The position numbers were made by a program, and so were the translations under genes. From Paraphysoderma sedebokerense (Eukaryota; Blastocladiomycota; Physodermatomycetes; Physodermatales; Physodermataceae), in the NCBI GenBank assembly GCA_025602915.1, contig JAHLJZ010000017.1, forward strand, positions 124,001 to 188,000: 64,000 nucleotides of DNA, read 5' to 3'. Below, in pieces: positions 1 to 10,400 of this stretch. Position 1 is the stretch's first letter. Every line of letters starts with the position of its first letter. The notes below the pieces were generated by a model, which saw only the letters and a list, made by a program, of their open reading frames with translations, was not told the DNA's origin and made no database searches.

Positions 1-975
1 TTGAATTAAACGTTCCAAGATGGCTTCGAGTTTACTGTTGCGGCTGGAGGTCGTGAGAGAAGACTTGAAGGATGTATGCAACGATAATACATTGTCGATA
101 TTGAGATATTTCGTTTCAAATTCTAACAATATATCCTTTTGCATCGAATCGTCCAGTTTCAACAACTCAATCAACAACAGGCTCTCAAAGTTATCCAACC
201 AAATTCCCTTGATGTGAGCATAAACTTCAGTCAAATGGAATTCTTGACAAAACGGTAAAACCAACGACATAGTGTCCTTCTTAAGATAGCATAATTTGAA
301 CAAATAATGTATGACAAGTCTGCCATATGATTCCATACCCAAATAATCCGCGCTCTCGTAAACGTTGAACAACTTGGACACATCAGATACCGTCGCTAGT
401 TCGGTGGTATCTCCGGTATAAATATACTTTAACAACCAACTTCGAGTTTCTTCATTCTCAAATAAATCGGCAGGAAGTGTGTATTGTCTACAGTTAGCAT
501 CGGCGAAAGAAGACTGGAATAAAGTCGTAAAGTAGGGACATCGAATAGCGAGGATGAATTTATGAAGTTTGATAGAGATGGATTGAACATTGATAGTGAT
601 ATCTGCCGCATATTCGGTCTCCAGTAATCGAATTAACACATCTTTTAATTTCTCATTATCGAAACAGCGGTATACTCTTGTTTCTACGGATTGCTTGAAA
701 TCGGTGATACTATCCACCACGACAGCACGAATGTCAAATCCCGTATATGTGTTATCATCGATAACATGTTGATTTGGGTACCATTCGAGAAACTTGGCGG
801 CTATATCCACATCGAAGAATGATTTGTGTATCCAGACATCTTCTGTTGCCGTATCATCCGTCGATACGGTGAGCCGAAAACATAAATCAGTGTATTGGCG
901 GTTTTGGAAGGCGGTTTTTATATCGTTGGAGAAAGTATTCTGTGGAAGAGGAAATAACGAGAGTGCGTTTTGCAT
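1..975 (-). CDS. Double BTB/POZ domain protein, 3' end outside window
   Basis: A single uninterrupted frame runs from an ATG at 975 (protein begins MQNALSLFPLPQ) down to base 1 with no stop, so about 325 N-terminal residues are visible. A degenerate BTB-like segment lies near residues 25-100 (YTDLCFRLTVS, WIHKSFF). A clearer BTB fold follows near residues 125-215 (ADITINVQ, KLHKFILAIRCPYFTTLF, LLKYIYTG), then helices of BACK type. Two BTB units in one chain recall ABTB1/fungal Btb3-like proteins, which act as Cullin-3 substrate adaptors; that role is inferred. No ankyrin repeats are visible in the N-terminal part. No intron was seen, unlike most neighbours. Confidence 0.7.
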   Translation of the reverse strand, partial: MQNALSLFPLPQNTFSNDIKTAFQNRQYTDLCFRLTVSTDDTATEDVWIHKSFFDVDIAAKFLEWYPNQHVIDDNTYTGFDIRAVVVDSITDFKQSVETRVYRCFDNEKLKDVLIRLLETEYAADITINVQSISIKLHKFILAIRCPYFTTLFQSSFADANCRQYTLPADLFENEETRSWLLKYIYTGDTTELATVSDVSKLFNVYESADYLGMESYGRLVIHYLFKLCYLKKDTMSLVLPFCQEFHLTEVYAHIKGIWLDNFESLLLIELLKLDDSMQKDILLEFETKYLNIDNVLSLHTSFKSSLTTSSRNSKLEAILERLIQ

Positions 976-2278
976 AGTCTATTTATGCAAAAAAGAGGGA
1001 ATGCGCCGACTTTGAGTGACTCTGGAGTTTAAAGAAGGTGGGTTATTCATCTTTAGGCCCTCGGATAGACGCGATCACTGAAGAAATGGTTATGCTTCAC
1101 ATGTGATATATGGTTAACTGCTACAAAAGTTCATATTTCATTAATACAAATAATCACTTTATTGCATGTGATACGAGGAACGCAGTTCTTAAGGATGTAT
1201 GAATATGTAGCACAAGGTATTGAAAATTCGAAAATTAGCAGAAAGGCAAGGGACAGAACATCCCCGACTTAATCTGCAACTCTCTCTCAAGCCTATGCAA
1301 AAAAATCTCAAACCTCCTCCACTCTCATGTGATAAAAAGTGGCAAAATTTCATGGCAACACACAAAAGAGTTAAAACGATGAGCATGATATTTCATGAAA
1401 TGAAATAACGAAGGGCCAAGCCATCTTGTTCCAGTTCACACTATACATTAAATTACTCATTTGTCATTTGTGGCGGTCAATAGACGTTGAGGCAGTCATT
1501 TACCAAGAGTACAATTATTGATAGTTTGGCCTTGGATAGTATAGGATGGTAGGCAATCAGGGTGGCCCTTTTTGGCGATCCGAGCTTACATTTTCGGTAT
1601 TTGTTTGCTAACAGGACAAATAGTTAGTGATTGAGATTGTCGGTTTAGATGATTGTGGTTGGAAAGGGTATCTGCGAAGGACAATAGATAATAGAATGAC
1701 GTAATGAGCAACACCTTGGCTATTTTGAATTGTGCTAGTGAACTGCAGATCGTTTGGTGAATCTAGTTCATATAGACCGGTAAGCATACGAATACTCAAA
1801 GTAAAGAAGAATCAGATCATTTATTGAATGAAATAAACTTTTTGAATATCTGGGCTTCCAAATCAATGGCATTATTTATGTTGTTATTTGCAACTTGAGT
1901 AGGTTTTCGCAAAGGCACAGTCAAATCTACCGACGCGAGTAAGACATTCCCGGCGTCCCGCCGTTTTTAATATCTATGCCGTGGTGCCGCCATGTCGAGT
2001 TAAAGGGTTCACTGGGACGAAGGAAGACGAACGACGAGATTTCACACAAAACTTAGAACGTAGGGAGGATTCAAAGCTTTTATCAAAAGTATAACATTGA
2101 AGGGATATTTCCCGGCTATTCAGAGTTTGTAGAGCGTGATAGGTACCGTAGGACCGACTTATTGAATTTTACTCTACCATCTCTCAGCGAATTAATTGGA
2201 TTTTTGCCCTAAAGACATCAAAAAGTTAGAACGATAAAGAAATTACGCAAAACAGAAGGTTGCCCGGCTATAATCACC
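976..2278. other. Divergent intergenic region, 1.3 kb
   Basis: Lies between the two divergent BTB genes. No convincing coding frame or RNA gene was seen. The motif CATGTGAT occurs near 1099, 1164 and 1325, the first inside the palindrome TCACATGTGA (about 1096-1105). Both promoters must lie here; no clear TATA box was identified. Confidence 0.5.
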
Positions 2279-3916
2279 ATGTCACATTTCTCTCCTACAC
2301 TCTCATTTCAACCCCTTCGGTCACCCTCCATTCGCCCTTTGCATCCTGTTACATCACGTCCACCTTCCCGCCCGACTTCAACCGCCACCTTTTCCATCGC
2401 CAGCACATCGGTAGATAGCGAAGCAACGGCGTATACCGACAGTTATCATGAATTAAATACACTGCACAATCTCGATAACTGTCGGTTCGAGCTGTTTACT
2501 TCCCCTGAACAACTGGTTCAAGATTTAGTTAGATGTCCCGGTTTCGGGGATGTGACTATCACGTTTATCTTCCCCAACATTCTTTCCCCGAATGATGAAC
2601 CCGATGCAAATAGTTCATTTGATTTCAGTTACCGAAAGCCGATGCGTGGTGACAGTTCGCCCAACGAAAAACGGAGTTCCGTTATGTCTGAAAGCAAAAG
2701 CGCGGGCGTAGACATCCCTAAATCTGTTACAGTGAATTCAAATTCGGTCAGGGTAACATACAGACTCCACAGATGTGTTCTTATACGTCGATGTGAATAT
2801 TTTCAACGAAGAATGGATTTATTTGGTGCAGGACACCTCGCCAGAGGGAGAGCTATTCCGTCCGCTTTGGAAATTACCCTTCAAAACGCAACCCCTTCGA
2901 CGCTTGACTTGTTTATATCCCATTTATACTTTTACCCGCTTTCATGGTTGACAAACTTTACCCCGATCACTACTATTCATACTGTTTTGTATCTGGCTCA
3001 TTACTTTGGATTGCCACAATCCGATCCAATCTGGTCGCAAATCGATATTATTCTTTCTTCCAAGGGATTTCCAAAGAACGCGCACGGTCGGCCGGATGTC
3101 CAGTTATTGGCGCCGTATCTTGACTTGTTTCGTAATTTTGATTTACCTGGTTTCCGTACAAACATTCTCGGATATGTTATCAAATTTGTCTGTTTTCATT
3201 GGAAAAAGAAGTTTCATTCGTCTCTGCTCGTCCCATCGAATGACGGGCCCGACGCAACCCAACATCATTATCACATTCCGGAGCAAGAGCATCAACACTA
3301 CACTGTTGCCCTTCAAACCATCCAGACTCTGACCACTTTGCTTACCCCTCGAGAAATGATTACTATATTGAACGGCTTCAAGATGGAGTTTATCAAGAAT
3401 AAGTACCCTGATTTCGGCATCAAGCTTGTCAACATTGTCTGGATCTTCGCTGAGCGGTGGGCGGACGAGACGAAGGCATTAAAAGAAGAGAGTGAAGACA
3501 TCGATTTGGATACATTCATCAATGAACTTGACGAATTGATTCGCGATGCTGTCTTTGCCTGCACCAGCGTTCAAGATGTGGTGCGTTTAGTTTTTTCCTC
3601 TTCTGTTTTTGGTTTGTTGTATTATTCAGACAGCGGCCGTACTGAAAATGTGGTTTATCTTTACTTTTCGCGATTAAAGGTTTCGATTCAGACACAGCTC
3701 AATCGAATCCCGATACGTTCGGCATTTATTGTTTCCAAATTGAACAAATACACCACCAATCAACTTCAAAGTTTGCTACATTATCAAAGTATGAATACAT
3801 CTAGTCGCGGGAATCAGGGATTTGGTAAGGGAAAAATGAAGAATAGCAGAAAACAGCCCGCGGAAGATTTTGGATTCGGCGGAGAGGAGGAGGAAGAGGG
3901 GTTTGATTTTTCATGA
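2279..3916 (+). CDS. BTB-domain protein with low-complexity insert
   Basis: One open frame of 545 codons starting MSHFSPTLSF. Residues 1-50 are Ser/Pro/Thr-rich and probably disordered. A BTB core is recognisable but split. The first strand pair (FGDVTITFIF, about residue 93) is separated by some 60 disordered residues from the second half (YRLHRCVLIRRCEYFQRRM, about 160-180) and the helical end (LDLFISHLYFYPLSW). A helical region with a Lys/His-rich loop follows, and the C-terminus is acidic (GGEEEEEGFDFS). It is probably an E3-ligase adaptor, but only the fold supports this. A GT...AG stretch near 3580-3628 resembles an intron; the frame reads through it, so it was left as exon. Confidence 0.65.
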   Translation: MSHFSPTLSFQPLRSPSIRPLHPVTSRPPSRPTSTATFSIASTSVDSEATAYTDSYHELNTLHNLDNCRFELFTSPEQLVQDLVRCPGFGDVTITFIFPNILSPNDEPDANSSFDFSYRKPMRGDSSPNEKRSSVMSESKSAGVDIPKSVTVNSNSVRVTYRLHRCVLIRRCEYFQRRMDLFGAGHLARGRAIPSALEITLQNATPSTLDLFISHLYFYPLSWLTNFTPITTIHTVLYLAHYFGLPQSDPIWSQIDIILSSKGFPKNAHGRPDVQLLAPYLDLFRNFDLPGFRTNILGYVIKFVCFHWKKKFHSSLLVPSNDGPDATQHHYHIPEQEHQHYTVALQTIQTLTTLLTPREMITILNGFKMEFIKNKYPDFGIKLVNIVWIFAERWADETKALKEESEDIDLDTFINELDELIRDAVFACTSVQDVVRLVFSSSVFGLLYYSDSGRTENVVYLYFSRLKVSIQTQLNRIPIRSAFIVSKLNKYTTNQLQSLLHYQSMNTSSRGNQGFGKGKMKNSRKQPAEDFGFGGEEEEEGFDFS

Positions 3917-5082
3917 TCAAGGGTACATGTGGCGCATTCGGCTTTTGTGAGACTACTGAATAGCGAAGGGGAAACGTTAAGAATACCTATTAACTAAAAT
4001 CGCATGTTATTGAAATTATCCACAACATCTTTATCTGTGTAGCGAGAAGAGATATATTTTTGGAATAAGGTTTTGGAAGCAGATTGGATATTGATTCCGT
4101 TAGTGGGTTTGAATATGAATCTATATGAATGAAATATGAATTGAATGGGGAATTTCCAAAAGCGGAGTGAATGAAGCGTCAAAGGGATCGTCAACGGATC
4201 AATGACGCGTCAAAGATCTTCTGCCTGAGTCAGCATGGCTCTTGCACCCTGAACGCATGGCCCAATTCCTCCCTTCTTCCCCCGAGTCACGTGCAACCCA
4301 GTCACCACGTATAGCCGGAGCGGACCCTGAGTTTAAAATGCAGCCGAATGGTGACACTGATGAATTTAGATGAGCAGCGATAATAGCATCATAACACAAC
4401 AACAATAGCCTGATTGCAGAGCACGGGTAGAGCTGAGATGTGAGAGCGGCAGTAGCACAGCGGACACAGCCCAAATCCCGATGAGTCCGGTTGCCAGCAG
4501 AGAACGTGGCCGGGACTAAGAGAGATGGAGAGCCGATAACAGCCGATGTGGGGGAAAGAGTCAAGAGCGATGGAATAAGCGTATCGTGCATTCACGGTGT
4601 GTATTCTGCAGTCTTTGTGCGCCGGATGTGGCTCAATGGCTGCTGTGGGCGATGAGCACATTGTATTATAAGTAGGCACAGGACAGGGTGGACGGGATTT
4701 CAACACTCGCAGCATCCTCGTCCTCCCCGCAACCCCAATTTAATATAAGCCTGTTGTGTCTGTAACCTCGACTGTGTTTCTCTGACTGCATAGAAAGGTA
4801 TGTGCTGCAGCGGACATTTTCTCTTCTGGAGCGATGGGCAGGATTGCAGAGGAACGGGCGAGACGGATTTCTATTATTTCCAGTCTATTATTTTCAGGCA
4901 GGATCCGTGGCCGATGGAGGAATGTCGTCACACCAGAAATGCAGGGATTCCCTCTCTCACATCCCATCCCATCCCATCCACAGACATCCCATCCGCAACC
5001 ATCCCTCTCCTCATCCACCGCACTCTGCCGCCCGCATTATTCTTATTCATATCTATCTGACTTGCATTACACGACACTAGCC
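3917..5082. other. Intergenic region and probable 5' leader of the zinc-finger gene
   Basis: No convincing gene; overlapping minus-strand frames at 4199-4715 look like chance openings in relatively GC-rich sequence. It holds a TCACGTG box at 4287-4293, a TATA-like run near 4668 (TATTATAAG) and a pyrimidine-rich tandem of CCCAT units near 4960-4995. Several upstream ATGs occur between 4800 and 5000, so the SFP1-like gene may be under upstream-ORF control (inference). Confidence 0.4.
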
Positions 5083-6889
5083 ATGCCCGCAGTAGATAAA
5101 CCCTCCGCCCCTGGCGCTCCTCCCTTGCCATCCAAGGACTCAAATCCTTCCTCCCAATTCAACAGGTATGCTTCTTTTAAATGACATTTCATCAAATGAA
5201 ATCTCACGTTCAGCTAATAACTCCGTCCCTCACCTGTCAACAGTGAATTTCAGCATCCGTTCATTATCGCCGATCACTCCCCTCGCCCAAATCGTACCGA
5301 AGAGGATTTTCTTGAAACCAAAGATCTTGAAGCCGCTTTCTGCAAAAATTTTAGCTGCTGTGGAATTGTCCTCCGTGATTTATACGAACTCTTGGTATGT
5401 CTTGCCCCTCCCTCTTCCTTGGTCTGTTTAGAGATGAGCGCCCGTGTGGTTTCGGAACGACTGGCGAGGGCCAGGTGTTGGCTCAGACAGTTTGGTCACC
5501 ACTTTGTCATCCATGGATATAGAGTAATTAATTACATCCAACTCTATATTCATGTTAATTTATTATTACAAAGCTTTATTTTTCAAACCCTTTCCTGTAC
5601 TTTCTTTGTAATTCTTTCTCTGGGCTTCTCTATTTTGATGACGCCAGTTCAAATGTACCGAAGTGACTCATTGTTTTCTTCTACAGGAGCATTATGAAGA
5701 ATCACATGTTTATGTCGAAGATGCGGCTTCTTCTGCATCGGATGATTTGGAATCACTCTTGTCCTGTAAATCGAGTGGGTTTCCTATGGACATGACTGCT
5801 GATCCCAGCAGTTGCATTCCGACGCAATATTTAACTACCACCAGCTCGCTCGACGATCTCGTCAATTCCCCGCCTTCGTCCAATCCAACTTCCCCCGTTG
5901 CATTTAACCCGTACACTCAAGCGCAAAACCCGTATCCCCTCTTGCGGCGATTCTCTCATCTCGACGCACCGAGGAACCCACCGTCCATTCACCCATACGC
6001 CTGGTCCAAAAAACGCTCTTGGTCCAGCGATTATATCGAACATTATGCACCTCAACTGGGGTCTAACAAACGCTCGGTTGCAACAGATACAAACTCATCG
6101 GCTTTCGATAATGTGGTATTGAAATCCCCTGGTTCAGAATCTCCTTCGTCGTTGGATCTAGTTTCGTTCAACCCGAATTCACTTGCATCGTTCCCTATGA
6201 TGATACCGGCATCCCCTACAGAAATCTTGGAACCACAATGTCTCGTCACCGCTGAAGACCTATCTTTGAATTTGTCTTCCTTGCCGTCGTTCCCTCCACC
6301 CGAGACACCCACCACATTGGTCACGACTGACGGTACCCCCGGTTCATTATCCTCCACGTCGTCGGTAAAAGTCAATGTGGAAGAGTCTCTCCCCAATTCG
6401 GCAGCATCGTCCAGCGAAGTAGACAATAGAACGGTCTGTCCAGTCCCAGAGTGCTCCAAGTCGTACAAAAACACTGGTAGCCTTCGAGTTCACATCGCCA
6501 GTTCGCATGCCGATTGGATGAAACAGCAAAAACCACCAACACCCCAACTGCCACCTCAAACACTCTACATCAACCCTATTTGTGCTGCTTCGTCGTCTTT
6601 GACCCCGCCAACGTCTCCAATCACTGTGGGCAATCCTACTCTATCTTCGTTCCCTGTATCAACTACGGACCGTTTCCCTTCGAAAGCCCAACCCGACGGA
6701 ACCAAAACCAAAAAAGAAAAACGTGATAAGATTTTCAGTTGCTTATACAAATGTGGTAAACAGTACAGTAGCCTCGGTGGCTTAAAATATCATTTGGTAA
6801 AGGCTCACAACGTCGACAGTACCAGTGTCAATGGACTAGGTCTAGCGGGACTAACCGAGTTATTAGTCCACAAGAAATCCTTGAGCTGA
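5083..6889 (+). CDS. SFP1: SFP1-like split zinc-finger transcription factor
   Basis: Three exons fit with continuous phase: 5083-5165, 5244-5394 and 5687-6889, giving about 478 residues. Exon 2 and the exon 2/3 junction encode the family hallmark: a short acidic start, CKNFSCCGIVLRDLYELL, then HYEESH, a C2H2-like finger joined across the intron. Two further C2H2 units lie at the C-terminus (CPVPECSKSYKNTGSLRVH...H near residue 340; CLYKCGKQYSSLGGLKYH...H near 450). This matches fungal Sfp1 and animal JAZF1. Yeast Sfp1 is a nuclear, TOR-responsive activator of ribosome-biogenesis genes; that role here is inferred. Between the fingers the chain is Ser/Pro/Thr-rich. The second intron, 292 nt, is unusually long for this window. 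Confidence 0.85.
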
Positions 6890-7456
6890 GGAAACTTAAT
6901 TCGAACAACACATCGAATGTTTCGTGTTTCATAATTAGTTACTAAATTTATTTGTCTTCTTGTTGCATAGCCTTTTCTGTTCTAATGATTGTATATATTC
7001 TTGATAACGTACGTTGACCGAGGATCAGCATAGCGAAGCAGTGGGTATCGCCGAATTTGTTACTTTTATGCTTTTTCTTTTTTCTGAAAATAGTACCAGT
7101 CGGGATACCCTCTTATTTCATGGCAAAATTAATATTTTTATAGCTGTAGTATTTGCGTAAATATTTCCTTACAAAAACGTTGGATTTTTGGAAAATCTTG
7201 AGATTCGTAATGGGTTCTTGTGTAAACTTCATTTTGATTTCACAATCCGATATTTTGTTTAATAGCGTTGGAAATTGGGGCTCTGAAAATGAGCATAAAA
7301 GTAAAACTGTATCATTTATGTACCGCATCGCGGAACCAAAACTTGGAAAGAAAAATGGGTGTTTATATTCTTACAATATATATTCTGCTCCTACTCAGAC
7401 TAAAATACTATTATTTAAGAGACTACCTCTCAATTTACATTTTCAAAACACACAAT
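6890..7456. other. AT-rich convergent intergenic region
   Basis: Separates the 3' ends of the zinc-finger and ARM/SPRY genes. It is strongly AT-rich with chance frames only; nothing resembling a conserved protein or RNA was seen. Confidence 0.5.
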
Positions 7457-10400
7457 TCACGGTCGAGAAAAGTACTTTAAAATATTTCCATAAAATTCAG
7501 TTTTCCGTTCTGCTGACCAATTTTTGGTAATCAAGAAATCTCTTGCGCCGAAATTGACAATTGATTGGGGTATATTTCGAATATAAGGGATCCTCAATCG
7601 TGACGGTGGTCCAGAGATTGGAATCGGTGGTCCTAATCATTGAGAAACGGAAGCCGGAAAAGTTATATAACGGTATTAAGTAGATTCGATCAAGAAATTG
7701 TCTCCTCGTAAATGATGCAGACAGGGAAAGGGAAATAAAGTATACCAATTACGGTTCCATTCAAAGTAAACACGATCCTGGATGATTCGTCGTTTTCTCC
7801 CCCCGCTTTTTTGCTTGACCCATCATTTTTGTCGTACCCAACCGCTACCCCAATCACATCACCTTCCCGTAATTGTTCCACGTTCAAAATTGAACTGCGG
7901 AACTCATAAAGAACTTGAATCGGAAACACGTCGTCGTTATTATCCTCGGTGGGTAACTTCTCCGACGATGCATTCAATAGGCTTGATGGTTGGGTCGAGT
8001 ACGGTGTTTCAGAGGGTGATGAAACTTTTCCGGAACGATTATTTTCGTCCATGCCAACGTTATCTGCAATATTATCAGCCGAGGTTTTCTCTAGTGTGTC
8101 GTGTGAAGCGTACATTGAGCCAATCGTGCCTTCTTCTATAGACCCGAAATCTGTCAACGATCCGGGAATTGTTGCGATGAACTCTTCGAGGTTGGAATTT
8201 TCCGTTGAGTTTTGATTTTGACTTTCAGGGGTCTACCGTGTATATGAGTCAGTGAAAATTCAAGAAACTAAAGTTCGCATCCTGCACTTACAATATCCAC
8301 TTCCGTGACGGTTCTGCTCACACGAATTTCAGTATCAGATTTCTCAGTGCCGTTGGCACTCTTGCTATAATACCTATCAAGAAATTCGGGCAGGTATGTA
8401 ATGTAACAATCTTCATCTTCCGTGTCACATTGTACGTTCAGTACAATTGCTTTGGATTTGTAGAAAGCGAGAAAAATCGTGTTGTGGAGTCTATCCGTCA
8501 CTCCAACTTGAAGTACGCTATTGTCCCATTTCATAGGTCTTAGATAACTTAACTGCAACAGCAATATATGAATTAACTTACGTTATTGACTTCACCCATC
8601 CATGGAGTCCTAACATCACTTCAAAGTACATATCAGGCTGAAATGGTATTTGTAACGATATAATATCTCTATTTTTGTCTGAAGCCAATTCGTTTGGAGT
8701 GTGATCATCGGAAGCAGGTTCATCCAAAGTGTGCTCATTTGACGTCTGTTCGTTTGTAGGTAGAGTTGGTTTCGGAGGAGAGCCGGATGATACGGGAATA
8801 GGCAAATTGAATGCTGCCGCAAGAGATTTGAAGCCGGGAGCTTGGAACCTTTTACAACTCACATAAGACACCGATACACGAGAGCAATAGAAAAATAAAA
8901 GCAGCCGCGGTACCTTAATGGATCAAGCATCCCGCCAAAAGCAAGTCTACACCCTTGAGAAGTAGACAGAGATAAAGCCTAAAAGTTTTTTTCATTAAGA
9001 ATCCCGAGATACAGCGTGACTTGATAGATTAACATTACCGGAAACCATGTCTCCTGCTTATCTACTGTATCAAATGCGACGCCCATGTCCTTACCATTTC
9101 GCATGAACTGTATCAGTCCACCTCCCGGTTTTGAATCGAAATCAATCATAACGCCTATTACGTCTCCCTTGAACCACTGCTCTCCGTATTCTTGCTCAAT
9201 CCTCACTGCTTCGTCTCGCATTGCTCCGTGCCATTTACGCTGACGATATCCATCATAAGAATAGGACTGGAAATCGTCACCGACACCGTTACCGCCTTCG
9301 GGGTCAAACATAAATCGAGTATTTGCCCATCCAATTTGAATAAGTCCGTCAGTCGATAGCACGACTTCGTACATATATTTTCCAGATGAGCGCACCCCAT
9401 GCGTGGCGCGTACGGATTCAAACGTCCACTTATCGTTTCGTACCTAGACAAATATCCAATCAGTCTCAAAAATCAAAATCAAACGTACAAGTCGCTCACC
9501 TCTAATCCATTGTCTGATATAGCTACATTGGGGCTTGTTCCTTCTTCTCCAATGCGTATGTATGTAGATTTTGCCATCGGAGGGAAGACCACAAACTTGT
9601 GGAACCAGTAATGACAATAAAACAACTCATGAGCTGCTCGGTCATTGCCGAGGACCATTAGGCCATGCTTCGAGGTTTGGGGGCAGGACAACCGATAAAT
9701 CTCGTCCCAAATCGTGGTGACGGCGTGAGGAACGTTGATTACGACGGAACGAGGCACTAAAACAGCAACAGATTAGATCCAAAGTTATCAATGGGCAGAA
9801 ACGACGACTATCAAATTACTTAAACAGGCGCATCGGGAGAATGCTTCGAGAGATATTTGACGCAAATCCCTCCAATCTCCATCGCTTGTTGGTGCAGGAA
9901 CTATATACGAGTCTTTCAGGGTCTCTTGTATAATCGCAATGAGCATTCCCAAATAACGTTCCTCCACCAAATACAGTCGGACGGATTCTATACCATCCAT
10001 AAACGCAAGTTTTCAGCATAAATTCCGCATGTTCAATTCAAATAAAGTTATTACCCCGAATTTCAGCCAACGTAGCGATGGCCACTATACCAAGTCGAGC
10101 CAAATTTGTCTTTGTCGACCGAATCACGTTCTCGTCTTGGTCATTTAAGTGGCCACCACTTTCAGCTGAAGGTGTTAGGTCTTTTTTAACTCGCCAATCG
10201 GGCTTGGTGCTCCCGCTGACTTCGCTGTCATCTTGTGAAAATTCGTGGCGATCCATTTGCTTGAGTTTGAAACTCTGATTCAGCAACGGGAGCAGAACCA
10301 AATCCAGAAGTGAATTAGCCACATCGACCAGACCTACAGAATCCGTTGGCGATGTTTCTTCAGAAGGGCTAATGTCACCGGGATGAATATCATTAGTTGT

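Noticed and set aside
3580-3628. Intron-like GT...TTATTCAG segment in the split-BTB gene
   Set aside because: Removing it breaks the frame with the obvious donor (49 nt); the only frame-keeping alternative is a weak 45-nt version, and the uninterrupted frame stays protein-like.
4199-4715. Overlapping minus-strand frames of 108-130 residues
   Set aside because: Cys/Ser/Pro-biased composition without domains, in relatively GC-rich sequence; consistent with chance openings upstream of the zinc-finger gene.
7153-7530. Plus-strand frame of 125 residues between convergent genes
   Set aside because: AT-driven Lys/Asn/Phe/Leu composition, and it overlaps the 3' exon of the ARM/SPRY gene; no homology recognised.
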